From Purpureocillium takamizusanense (taxonomy: Eukaryota > Ascomycota > Sordariomycetes > Hypocreales > Ophiocordycipitaceae): a stretch of DNA of 64,000 bases. The notes beneath the pieces are model-generated. The model was not told the DNA's origin, made no database searches, and saw only the letters and a program-made list of their open reading frames with translations. Numbering within the stretch: position 1 is the first letter of the stretch; each line of letters starts with the position of its first letter. Made by a program: the position numbers and the translations under genes. This document shows, in pieces, positions 27,320-37,577 of the stretch. The stretch spans positions 5,456,001 through 5,520,000 of the forward strand of contig NC_063069.1 of assembly GCF_022605165.1 (NCBI RefSeq). Reading direction: 5' to 3'.

Positions 27320-30300
27320 TTCCTAAAGCTTTTTTTATAGTTACCTAAGAGCGACGATAGCGCTAGCGAGGAGCCGCTATAGTGCGAGTATATTATATAG
27401 TATTGCGCCGGTAAAGGGCAACCCTATTAATAATACTACTAGGATATCTAACGTAACGTAAGCTACGATAGGTAATATAGATACCTAGAGGGAGATTCTA
27501 GTTAAAGAATAAGCTTAAGTAATCCGTCTTCGTATCGAATAACTTAAAGAGCTTTAGTCGCTTTAAGAAAGGGAGAGGCGGCTATATAAGTCTCTTGCCT
27601 AAAGTAAAGGCATTAACGTAACGTTACCTAAGCGGAGGCAAGGTATTCCTAATTCCTTCGGTAGTAACTAAAGTAGTAAGGTAAAGGTAGCGAACTTTTT
27701 AGAGCTAGGCTATCTTACTAACCCCTAGAGGCGTTAAGACTAGCTATAGGACGTTAAGTATGCCTTTATTAAGGTACCTTAGAAGTTCCGGAAGGATAGG
27801 AAGAGGATTATCTTCGCCTTAGATTATATATATCGCGAGGGATAGGCGAGATAGGACCGATACCTTAATAATTAGCCCGGGAGTAAGAGAGAGTAGTTAG
27901 AGATAAGCTAGACGGCCTTTAAAGACTAGATATAAATACTCCTCTAGGACTTAATTAACTATAAGGCGAATCTTATTACCTAGAGGTAGAATATAACCTA
28001 GCGGGAGAACTAGTCGCCTATTAACTTTAGTCTATATTTAGATTTAATAGAAAAGTACTTTAAACGCGCTAGCGAAATAGACTATACCTTTATATTCTTC
28101 GGTAAGCTATACTTTAAGTTATAGTATTAAATTAACCTATAGATATCTATTAAAAATAAGACCTATAAGGCTATAGTAAGGATTGCTTAATAGGTCTAGG
28201 ACTTTATAGACTATAAGATTAAGTAGAAGGAACTTACTTCCTATAAGGGTAGATAAGTAGCGAAAATCCTATAAAAGGGAGGCGCATAGAATATAGGTAG
28301 TAAATAAGGAGGAAGACTATTTACCTTAGCTAGCGAGGTAAATATTATTTTAACGATATTAATAGTTAAGGAAAAGCTATAGTATTTCTATTATAGAAAT
28401 AAAAACTACTTTAAGAGGTTATACCTTAAGCTTATTAAGGAAAGGGGTAGCGTAAACGCGCTAAAAAACTCTTAGCGGCCGAGGTAAATACCTATACTTT
28501 AAAGGAACCCGCGATAGAAAGGGCAATATAATACTTAATAATACTAATAGCGATTTACTCGTAATAAGAGGTATAGATATATATAGGGCTTAATATATAC
28601 TTAAAGGTAGACCTTATTAATATTGCCTTTACGCGATAATAATAGCTATAATAATTACCCTAAAAGACCCCTAGATTAAAAGCACTAAAGGAGCTCTATA
28701 TTCCCTAGTATAGGGTCTAAGAGGTACCGATTATAATAAAAGATAGTTAGGGCTAAGAACGTTATTTAATTCGCCCTTATATCGCTATTAACTATAATCT
28801 AAGGCTAAAAGGGTACCCTATTTTATTAGGTATGCTAATACTTATAGAATATTAAGTCTACTTAACCCCTACTACCTATAAGTAGTAGTTTAAGTATAAT
28901 TAAGTAGGCTCGAAGATACTAAAAGAATAGAGATTTATCTATATATACCGAAACGATATAAGGGTATATATTATAATATAGGAAGAAAAGCTAAGCCTTT
29001 TACTATTAAGAGAGAGCGAAAAGGTAGCGAATAGTAAATAAAGAACCGGCCCCTTATTATATAAAGTAGTATACTTTAAAGATATATTTAATATTACTTA
29101 AGCGGGGATATTATTACGCTATAAAGAGATAGATTACGCGGTTAACCTCCTCCTTAATATAGTCCTACTATATAGCCCTCTTTACCCGCTCTTATAGACT
29201 AAACTAAAGGAGCTTTATAGCTATATTAGCGAAAACCTGGCGAAAGGGCGGATACGGTATTCGAAGAGCCTAATAGGTACCCCTATCCTTTTTATACCTA
29301 AGAAGGACGGTACTCTTCGGTTATATATAGACTATTATAGGCTTAACCGTATTTTAGTAAAGAATTATTATACGCTCCCCTTTATATCTAAGATTATAGA
29401 CCGCTATAAAGGCGCCTAATATTTTATTAAGATTAACGTTAAGGATACTTACTATAAGATTCGTATTTAAGAGGGAGATAAATAAAAGACTACTTTTCGT
29501 ACTTATTATAGCTATTTTAAATACTTAATTATACCCTTTAGCCTAATGAATGCCCTAGCTACCTTTTAGAATTATATCTATTTAGCACTTTAAGGGCTAG
29601 TCGATACTATCTATATTATATACTTAAATAATATCCTTATCTTCTCGAAGATATAAGAAGAATATATTAAATACCTTATATAGGTCTTAAAACATATATA
29701 ATAGGTAAAGCTTTATATTAACTTTACTAAATATACGTTTTATTAAAGTTCTATTAAATTCCTAAGGTTTATCCTCTTAAGTATTAGCGTTTCGATAGAT
29801 CCTCGCTAGGTATAGGCTATCGCCGACTAATAGGAGCCTTAGATATTCTAAGAGATCTAGGTCTTCCTTAGGTTTTATAACTTCTATTATAGGTTTATCT
29901 ATTAGTATTTTAAGATCGCTACCCCTCTTATAGCGCTCCTTAAGGGTAGCTAAAATAATAAGAAGCTAGGTAGCATAGAGCTAAACGCTAGCGAAAGAGC
30001 TATATTTAAACGGCTTAAACTAGCCTTTTAAGACGCGCCTTTATTATAGTATTTTAATCCTATTAGGCTAGTATATATCGAGATAAATATATTAAACTAT
30101 ATTATAGCTAGGATCTTATCCTAACTAAACGAAGAGGGATAATAATATCCTATTGCTTTTTAGTCGTAGAAGTTTAAACCTAAGGAGGTAAACTATAATA
30201 CCCCTAATAAAGAGATATTTACGATTATAGAGTCGTTTAAATATTAGCGATATTACGCTAAGGGGGCAATAAGCCTTATTAAAGTCCTCTCTAACTATTA

Positions 30301-32200
30301 TAACCTTTAGATATTTATAAGCTAAGTAAAGCTAAATAAGAGGTAGGCATAATAGTATATAGCCCTAACGCTATTTAACTTTATAATTAAGTATCGTTTA
30401 GGGAAGAGTAACCTTATAGACGGGCTATTAAGAAGGCTTAACTATATTAGCGAAATACTAGCGAATACCTATTTACTGCTAGATCTATAGAACTAATTAA
30501 TAGCGGTTAAAGAAGTAATAATAGGGGTAATATATTATAAAGGATAGAGCAAAGAGCTAGCGAGGGAATAATATTCCCCTATCCTAGACTAGGGCTAACT
30601 AACTTAAGTTAAGACCGTATTAAAGAACCCTAGACTTAGCTATTAAGTAAGGAAACATATTAAATAAGATCCCTTACTACTTTATGCCTAAATTAGGTAT
30701 ACTCTAGTAGGAAAGGCGGTCTATAAGGAATTAATAGCGGACCTTAAAGAGTTAATTAAATACGCTTAAAGTAAAGATAAAGAGGCTTATTAGTAAATCG
30801 CTTTTATAGCCTAGAGGCATAAGGATAGTAAAGATAGGACCTAAAAGATAAACTTAAATAATCTATTATACTATAATAAATGTATCTATATACCGGTAAA
30901 AGAGACTATTAAATAGGAACTCTTAAGAGTTTACTATAATAATCCCCTAGCTAGCTATTTCGGAGTCTAATATATAATAAAGTTACTCTATAGAGTCTTC
31001 TATTAGCTAGGTATATTAAGGGATATATAATAGTATATTTAGTTATGCGCTATATACTAGGGGGTAATAGCTAAGAGGTACCGACTATATAATAAGCTTA
31101 AGTCGCTCCCGATCCCTTAGAGACTATAATTAAAAGTTATAATAGACTTTATTATAGGGTTATTAAAGACCGAATAGAATTAATAAACTTATAATACTAT
31201 CTTAATAATCGTAGATCGATATATTAAGTACTTATTATTCCTCTTTTACCGTATAGATATTAATATAGCTAAGCTTATAAAGCTCTTCTATAATAAGGTT
31301 AAGCTTCGGTTTAAGGTACCTAATAGCGTCGTCTTAGATAGGGGCTCGGTATTTATAAGCGACTTTTAATTATAGCTATATTAGGCCTTAAAGATTAAAT
31401 AACGGTTATCTATAGCGTTCTACCCTTAAACTAATAGCTAAATAGAGTAGATAAACTAAACCCTTAAGTATTACCTCTATTATTTTATTATAGCTAACTA
31501 AACTAACTAAGCCTAATTACTATAATAGGCGTAATTCATATATAATAACGCGATTAATATAACTATAGGATTAATACTTAATAATATATTAATAAGCTAT
31601 AAGCTAGCGATTCGCTTCTACCTAGGAGATATAGCGACTAAAGGAGATATACCTAACGCCTAAGCTAGACTATAATAGCTAGTAATATTATAGGAGCGAT
31701 TATATAAGTATTAGCGAAAAGCTATTAAGTTATAAACGAAATATTATAATAAATAGTATAAAGAACTAGCCTTAAAAGTAAGCGACTTAATTAAGTTATC
31801 TATAAAGAACTTATGCCTTAAGGGTAATAAAAGGAAGCTCTTACCTAAATATATTAGCCTATTTTACGTCCTTTAATATATTAGATCCTAGGCATATTAG
31901 CTAGCGCTTCCTAATAAGTATACTTATATCTATAATATATTTTATATTAGCCTCTTAGAACCCTAAATTATAAGGCTAAGAGAGTAAACTAATAACGAAT
32001 CGATACCTATACCTAACCTTATTAACGACGATAATAAGTAAGAAGTAAAGGATATTAAAGAATACCGCTATAAATATAGTACCCTAGCCTACCTTATTAA
32101 ATAGAAAGGATAGCCTATAGAATATAATTAATAGGTCCTAATATTAAATATAGGAAATGCCTTAAATATAATCGCCGCTTATTATTAAAGTATTAAGTTA
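27320..32200 (+). pseudogene. gag-pol relic of the chromovirus
   Basis: Non-functional polyprotein. At 28,383-28,424 a zinc knuckle reads Y-X2-Y-X4-Y-X4-Y, exactly CX2CX4HX4C with every Cys and His turned into Tyr. RT begins near 29,278 (PILFIPKKDGTLRLYIDY) and has YLNN at 29,621-29,632 where YLDD is expected. RNase H spans about 30,070-30,460 (NYNTPNKEIFTIIE, then GLLRRLNYISE). Integrase spans about 30,930-31,520 (NNPLASYFGV; LIIVDRYIKYLLF; VVLDRGSVFISDF). A chromodomain follows at about 32,040-32,160 (YLIKxKGxPIEYN), marking the element as a chromovirus. That domain type targets integration to modified chromatin. TAA and TAG stops interrupt it throughout. Confidence 0.8.
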
Positions 32201-32579
32201 AAGCTAAATCGGAAGTAAAGAGCTAGCTAATTAAGGATAGAGGGTAAGGAACGATCTATTATATACCTATAGAGATAGGCGGGAAGAAAAACCTAACGCG
32301 CTAAAACCTAGCGCTAACCCTAAACTACCTTAATGCTTAAAAGCTAAGGCCTAATAAAGGCTATAAAAGTTACTAGCGAATCGCTAATATAACGGTATTA
32401 AATCTATAGGTCGGGGATAGGGAACTCTAATATAATATTAGTAAAGAATATATCCTTAATCTCGCTATAAATAAATAGCTCTTTAATATTATAGCGAATC
32501 GCTATTAATATAGCGCTTTATGCCGAAAATCTATTATTACTTAATATTAGGCGCGGCATTATTATTATTTTTTAATTAA

Positions 32580-34360
32580 AGACTTTATCGCGTAATTAAG
32601 AAAGCTATTAGCGACTAAATAGCAAAACGGGAGCGAAGGAAGTACTTATTATAGAAGTAGGGAGAGGGGGATATTAGCGTAAGATAAGCGCTTAGTATAA
32701 CGTAATAAGTTTCTTATATTTCGCTACCGCTTTAATAATAGACTTCTTAATACTTACTAAACTATACTTAAAATAATAGCTTTTTTTAATACTATTAAAA
32801 GAGATAGTAAGCTAGTATACCTTATAGGTAAGGCGCTAACGAATTTCTAGCGAAAAAATAAGGTCCTTAAAGTCCTCGATATAGGTCTCGGCAATATTTT
32901 AGACCTAAGCGCGGATAATATTATAGTTATTACGATTTCCCTTATAAAGGGTAGTAACCTATTAAGCATTAATAATTAAGTAATAAAAAGCTAGCGAAAG
33001 TTAGATAAGTCTAAAAAGACTTACCGAAATATAAGAATTATTCTATAAGCTAAAAGAATATTATTAATAGCGATAAATACTAGCGGCGGCCTAAATATAA
33101 TTAAGATACTTAAAGAGATTAAGGGTAATTCGCTATTTCTTAAAATACCTATTATAAATATAAAAATAATATATATACTATTCTTTAATAGAAATAATAA
33201 AAATCTCCTAGGACTTTAAGGTAAAGTAGTAGCGATAAAGAGTATTACGGGCTAAGGGACGAAAGTAATAGGGATAAGGAGGTATTAAATCGTTAATAAG
33301 AATCTCGCTAATAAGGCTACGCTCTTTTAAGCCGGTATGACCTTCTCTACCGTCTATAAAGGCCGCCTACAAATCGGAAATCTATACTATATAGTTAATA
33401 TAGCTAAGGTCCTTTAAATTATTAATAAAGTTATTAAAAGCGCTTCGCTCTTAAGTTAAGGGTATAAAACTAAAAAGTAATAATTAAATAAAGGAAAATA
33501 TTAAGGGATTTTTAATAGAAGGCTAAATAAAAAGGGCCTAAGATAAGAGCGATAAAGAACCTAAGGTAAAGGAATAAATATTAAGGCCCTAAGACGATAT
33601 TAATAAGGGAGCGAAAGAAAGGCAATTAATCGCTATATTAAGGGTATTAATAGATAGGGCAAGAGTTATATTAGTTAAAATAGTATAAAAGCGATTCGTT
33701 ACCGACTTACTTAAAGGAGGTAAGTAATAATAAGCCTAAGTAAAATAACGTAAAATAATACTAAAAATATTATTATTATTATTATTTAACGTAAATAATA
33801 CTATAAAGCTATAGAGTAAAAGGAGGCAAGTTTTAATATCGGCGATATAGAAAGAAGCTAAGGTAAAGGAACGGTAACTTACCGCTAACTCGCTATAAAT
33901 TTACTTATTAAATAGGCAATAAGAGGCAAAATAGAATAGGTTAAATACGCCTAATATAGCTAACGCCTTATAAGTCCTCTCGCCGCTTATAGACAACTCG
34001 CTACTAAGAGCTAGGCTACCTATACGATAGTAAGTAAAGAACGTTAATATCTATTAGGATATAAGCTCGAGGTATAAGCGACTTATAAATAAAGTCTCTA
34101 GACTAGAGGTACGAAACTAGCTATAATTATAACGGTAAGAAGTCTTAGTAAGAGGTATACTATAAGTAGTCGAAACGTTAGTGAACTAATAACGAGTAGG
34201 GATAAGAATACTTATATAGAGTAGGAGATAAATACGGGGATAAAGACAATACGTAAGAAAAGAAATAACGATAAGTAAGGAGATAGTAGAAAACGCTATA
34301 AAGGTATTAAGAAAGGGAAAAGAAAGCTATTCGTAAGCGAATAGACTATATATATAAAAG
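32580..34360 (-). pseudogene. Antisense reading frame between pol and the 3' LTR, unknown function
   Basis: Read on the minus strand with codons starting at positions divisible by 3 (for example 34,020), one frame runs from about 34,360 to about 32,580, near 590 codons, with roughly 30 stops. It has long uninterrupted stretches: 33,781-34,020 contains one stop in 80 codons, and 33,601-33,720 and 33,241-33,360 contain none. All stops I read are TAA or TAG, the types RIP makes from CAA, CAG and TGG, but TGA is depleted in RIP DNA generally, so this alone is weak support. Segments such as SGERTYKALAILGVF and AETYIEDFKDLIFSLE look protein-like. I do not recognise the family. Some retrotransposons carry an extra antisense ORF in this position. 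Chance openness of a moderately GC-rich frame is the alternative. Confidence 0.45.
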
Positions 34361-34553
34361 GTATATTAAATATAATAGCCTAAGGCTATAGCTATATATA
34401 AGTATATACCTTAACCTTAGGCACTAAGGCGCTATATATACGTTATAATATTAATGCGCTATCGAAATAATAGCGAGAAACTATACCTTATAAGCTACTA
34501 TATATTTACTATTAATAAGCTTTATAATTACTCCTTATAGTCGAGACGACCGC

Positions 34554-34571
34554 CTTAAGGGGGGGGATAGT
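34554..34571 (+). other. Polypurine tract of the chromovirus
   Basis: Purine run TTAAGGGGGGGGATAGT immediately upstream of the 3' LTR, in the position where plus-strand DNA synthesis is primed in LTR retrotransposons. Confidence 0.75.
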
Positions 34572-34769
34572 TATAAGATCCCGGGCAGCTAGGACTAGTA
34601 GCTACGTAACTACTAGCTATAGGGAAATATCCCTATACGGCTCGCCTACGTTTCGCTATTTAAGCTCCTTAAGCTTTAGTCTTAGTCTATAGCGATAGGC
34701 GCAGCCTAATGGCTAATGTAGCTATTGTCTCTCTTGCCTAACTAAACTAACCGTACTATTGCCCTTATA
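34572..34769 (+). repeat. 3' LTR of the chromovirus
   Basis: 198 bp, less mutated than the 5' LTR, followed by the AGGAG target duplication at 34,770-34,774. Confidence 0.9.
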
Positions 34770-35133
34770 AGGAGGCTACCTTACGTAACCCTTTTATAAG
34801 TCCTAATAATAAGCGTAAGGCTATTTAAGTTTAGTACTATTAAGGTATAAAATAGGGGGGGTACAGGACGTAAAGGTTACCTAACTATTTAGCTATATTT
34901 TAGGGATATTTTATTAAAATCCGGGGGCATTTTAATAAGTCCCTTTTAGGAAGTAGCCGATCCCGAGCTGGCCTACACTAGGGGGCGCGCGCTACGTTGT
35001 CATGCCTTGGAGCGTGTTCGAGGCGGGCGGTGACGTCGTGAGGGCGAAGCAAGTACCGGCAAACAGCCTTATTGATAGCCATATAATGAAGCTCACATGG
35101 CATATCGAGGAGCCCGATAAATCTTCTTGGTGA
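34770..35133. other. Right edge of the AT-rich block
   Basis: Continuation of the interrupted repeat up to about 34,960, containing a second G-rich run (TAGGGGGGGTA near 34,855). Composition then switches abruptly to about normal within a few tens of bases. The start of the next gene should lie here, but no ATG in its frame is seen. Confidence 0.4.
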
Positions 35134-35952
35134 TGTGAAGTCCATTTCGCGAGACACATTCTCCAAATCCTCCGTGAAAACATCTCGTTACAAGCTCTCA
35201 AACGACGGCAAGGATTCGCGACTCGCGATGAGGCGGCCCCGCCAGCGTATGAGGGAAAGGCCGAACAAGCGAGACCCATCGACGAAAAGGTCGAGCAACT
35301 GGGCGAGGAGTCTGCTGTCCAAGAGTCCTCGCATGGCAATGTGCCCGGCATAGCGACCCGGTTCGAGGTCGATTTCACGCTGCACAAGATGATGGCCCGC
35401 ATCAGAAAATCCGGTGGCGAGTCGGCCGACTCCGTCTATACCGTCGACTACAAGACGTTGACGTCGCCGCATCTCATCTTTACAGAGACAGCCACCGGTA
35501 CACGCGTCGGCAGCGGCACGTTGCACCCCATCTCCATCAACGCCGACTACGAAGTGCGCGGACAAAAGGGCAAGCTCAAGGCCCTGCGGCGCATGCACAC
35601 GGAATACACCCACCTCTCCCGGGCGTACTCGGAGACTGAGGGCCATCTGGCGGCCATGCAATGGAGCAGCGAGGCCGACTTCAAGACGTGGGACTTTATC
35701 TGCAAGGGCGCCGACGGCGTGCCGGTCGCGCGCTTCACGTCCAACTGCTGGGCGAGGAAGAAGGTCGGCGTCATTGACTATTACGGGGCCCGCGGGCTGT
35801 CCAAGGAGGCGCAAGAGGAGATTCTCGTCACGGGCCTGACGCTGTACTCGTGCATGATTCTTCGCACGTCGAGCATCTTGTCCTTCTTTGGCGGCATCTT
35901 TTCGAAGCCTGGCCCGCTGCCCAACCCGGAGTCGAGCTCAAGTAAGGCTTAG
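35134..35952 (+). CDS. Tubby C-terminal-like / LURP-one-related domain protein, 5' end unresolved
   Basis: An open frame runs from just after a TGA at 35,131 to the stop at 35,950-35,952. The protein has an acidic N-terminal segment with APPAYEGKAEQ, then a domain of about 190 residues containing WSSEADFKTWDFIC, VARFTSNCWARKKVG and EILVTGLTLYSCMILRT, the pattern of fungal proteins with a tubby-C-terminal-like (LURP-one-like) fold. Such domains bind membranes or lipids in some proteins, but the fungal family is uncharacterised. The problem is the start: the first in-frame ATG (35,389) is already inside the domain. Either a short upstream exon supplies the start, or the 5' end was lost next to the AT-rich block that ends at about 34,960. 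Downstream the C-terminus is Pro/Ser-rich and looks complete. Confidence 0.7.
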   Translation, partial: CEVHFARHILQILRENISLQALKRRQGFATRDEAAPPAYEGKAEQARPIDEKVEQLGEESAVQESSHGNVPGIATRFEVDFTLHKMMARIRKSGGESADSVYTVDYKTLTSPHLIFTETATGTRVGSGTLHPISINADYEVRGQKGKLKALRRMHTEYTHLSRAYSETEGHLAAMQWSSEADFKTWDFICKGADGVPVARFTSNCWARKKVGVIDYYGARGLSKEAQEEILVTGLTLYSCMILRTSSILSFFGGIFSKPGPLPNPESSSSKA

Positions 35953-36129
35953 GCGTGGTGTTTGGCCCTTGATGTGGCCGCGTTGCCAAAGAGAGCTGTT
36001 TTACGAAGAACTTTGTATGTTGTTACTCGAAGAACATAGACGTAATTCGGCAACTGACATAAAGCCGGTCGTTGGCCGCACGCGCAAACGCACCGGGACT
36101 GGCGGCGCTGGTCGGCATGACTGTGTGGA

Positions 36130-36912
36130 CTCGCGGTAGCACCGGCGACGATGCGACTAGAAACCGACATACCTGCGCCTTGTACGGTCCATCTCGAGCT
36201 CATGTGGGATCGGCTCGAGGAATATGTCAATCTCTTCGTCCTAGAATGCATTATAGGCGACTCTCTTCGCACGGGTATATTCCCTGTACGAGGGAAGCAA
36301 ACCACCGTCTTCACAGTCGATGATGTCGACAACATCGTCCCCGTTCACCAAAATTTTGAGGCTACTCAAATCACCATGAGTGAAGACTAGATTCCCACGA
36401 GGCTGGCGATGGAACGTGAAGAGGTCGGCAAGGTTCGTATGCTCGAGAGACAGGTTCTCGGTGTGAACAACTTGGATGTCTTATTATTTGCGAGTGCATG
36501 GTGAAAGTCACGTATCGTGTCAAATGGTCCGTCAAACAGTTTTTCAGGGCAGACGATAGTCGTATAGAAGACTTCCGTCGACAACAACGACCTTGGCTGC
36601 GTTGGGCATGCTTGTAGAGCGGAGATCACTGATCATACGCCGAAGCCGGTTGAGGATCCGTCTCTTCGACTCCTCTGAACGATCGCGTTAGCCGTGCCAC
36701 GCCATCTGCCCATTGATTTAATCCATGACGATGAACGTATCACCGCCATGCGTGAACGCACAATGTACTTTCGGAACAGTGATCGAAGTATAACGAGCGA
36801 CAGGTTGCGTCGCGCGCGCTGCGGCGAGGTGTTCGAACGGCTTCATTTTGATGCACAGACCAACTGCGGTCAACGGGCACGGGGGCGGTTTCCACAGCCG
36901 TTGAACTAACGT
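36130..36912 (-). pseudogene. Aminoglycoside phosphotransferase (APH)-family pseudogene
   Basis: Relic of a fungal APH/choline-kinase-fold protein. Reading down the minus strand gives a KMKPFEHLAAARATQ stretch, TVPKVHCAFTHGGDTFIVMD (a strong fungal APH signature), a helix with RRILNRLRRMISDLRS, then DYRLP and GPFDTIRDFHHAL in a shifted frame. The catalytic segment is FTHGDLSSLKILVNGDDVV followed by IIDCEDGG, with the Brenner HGD motif and the Asp of the metal site present. Damage: TAA at 36,718-36,720, TAA at 36,688-36,690, a +1 shift near 36,555, another near 36,460, and a TAG where the family usually has Trp (TGG to TAG is RIP-compatible). No intact form is nearby. The family acts on small hydroxylated substrates, mostly unknown in fungi. 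Confidence 0.75.
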
Positions 36913-37577
36913 CTCGTTTCTCCCTTTGACGCAGCAAATCGTGAGCTATCGGGGCAAGGAATCCGGCGCCGATCGGGTCCGGTTGCCGTTGCCGAGCTCC
37001 CGCTTGCCCCTCCCGCGATCCCTTATCATTTTTCCAGCTCGTTGGTGTGGGTTGAGGGGTGAATCCATGGAGACAGTTTGTGATGAAGAGGGCGCACCGT
37101 TGGTCGTCGTTTGTGGGCTGGTGGTCTTCGTCTGGTTGGGTCAATCATGGCTGAAGGTCATGTTGTTGCCCTGTGCAGGAGACAACTCGCCAGGGGCAGG
37201 AAATTGGCTGACGAGGACACGAGGGACTGCTTTCGTGATGGTGGCTCTCAGGAGCAGGGTTAGTGACGTTGTGGTGGTTTATTTGGGAGCGCGAGTCGAT
37301 GGTCTTGCCCCAAAACAACAAATCGGCTCTCGGCCACGCATAATGACAACAAACGCACGCGGCAGCCCTGGTTCTTTTTTTTTTTGGCGCTTGCGCTTCG
37401 TTGACTATAGGAAGTACAAACTACAGGCCGGGATCCCGGCCGCGAGTCGTGTCCGTCACGTTTGTTGCGACTGTTAGTTGTTGAAGGCTCATCTTCTCTG
37501 TAAACATGAAAGGCTTCTCAGACCAAAACAATGACCCAGACTCCTGGCTACTGATTCTCATTCGCCCCTATTCTAAG
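36913..37577. other. Intergenic, no supported gene
   Basis: A 183-codon plus-strand frame at 36,926-37,477 begins only with TTG and has no recognisable motif. It contains a T10 run near 37,376. I see no gene here. Confidence 0.4.

Larger units (their letters stand above)
27121..34769 (+). mobile_element. Complete Ty3/gypsy chromovirus, RIP-mutated
   Basis: Full-length LTR retrotransposon of 7,649 bp. Two 198-bp LTRs (27,121-27,318 and 34,572-34,769) align without a single indel at a constant offset of 7,451. The element is flanked by the 5-bp direct repeat AGGAG (27,116-27,120 and 34,770-34,774), a target-site duplication. A polypurine tract precedes the 3' LTR. The internal plus strand carries, in order, gag zinc knuckle, RT, RNase H, integrase and chromodomain relics. 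About 2.3 kb then follow before the 3' LTR and contain an antisense frame. The first base pair is TA instead of TG and the last TA instead of CA, both explained by RIP. Less mutated than its surroundings, so it is probably the youngest insertion here. Confidence 0.9.
8440..34960. repeat. 26.5-kb AT-rich block of nested, RIP-mutated retrotransposons
   Basis: A continuous block of transposon-derived DNA. Between about 8.5 and 26.7 kb CA and TG are nearly eliminated. From 26.8 to 34.9 kb GC is higher, and most surviving CA/TG are in GCA/TGC context. All six frames are full of TAA and TAG, with TGA rare, which is what RIP (CpA to TpA on either strand) produces. At least three Ty3/gypsy-type elements can be recognised from degraded protein motifs and LTRs, listed separately. 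No host gene was found inside. Confidence 0.9.

Noticed and set aside
27319..27345. tRNA primer-binding site after the 5' LTR
   Set aside because: The sequence next to the LTR does not match a tRNA 3' end that I recognise. RIP may have changed it, so I do not call it.
5461..34960. CRISPR array, centromere or telomere interpretation of the AT-rich repeats
   Set aside because: No regularly spaced short repeats and no telomeric (TTAGGG)n arrays. The retrotransposon motifs and CA/TG depletion explain the block as RIP-mutated transposons. Pericentromeric location remains possible but cannot be judged from sequence alone.
36926..37477. 183-codon plus-strand frame
   Set aside because: Starts with TTG, low-complexity valine-rich content, no domain and no splice support.
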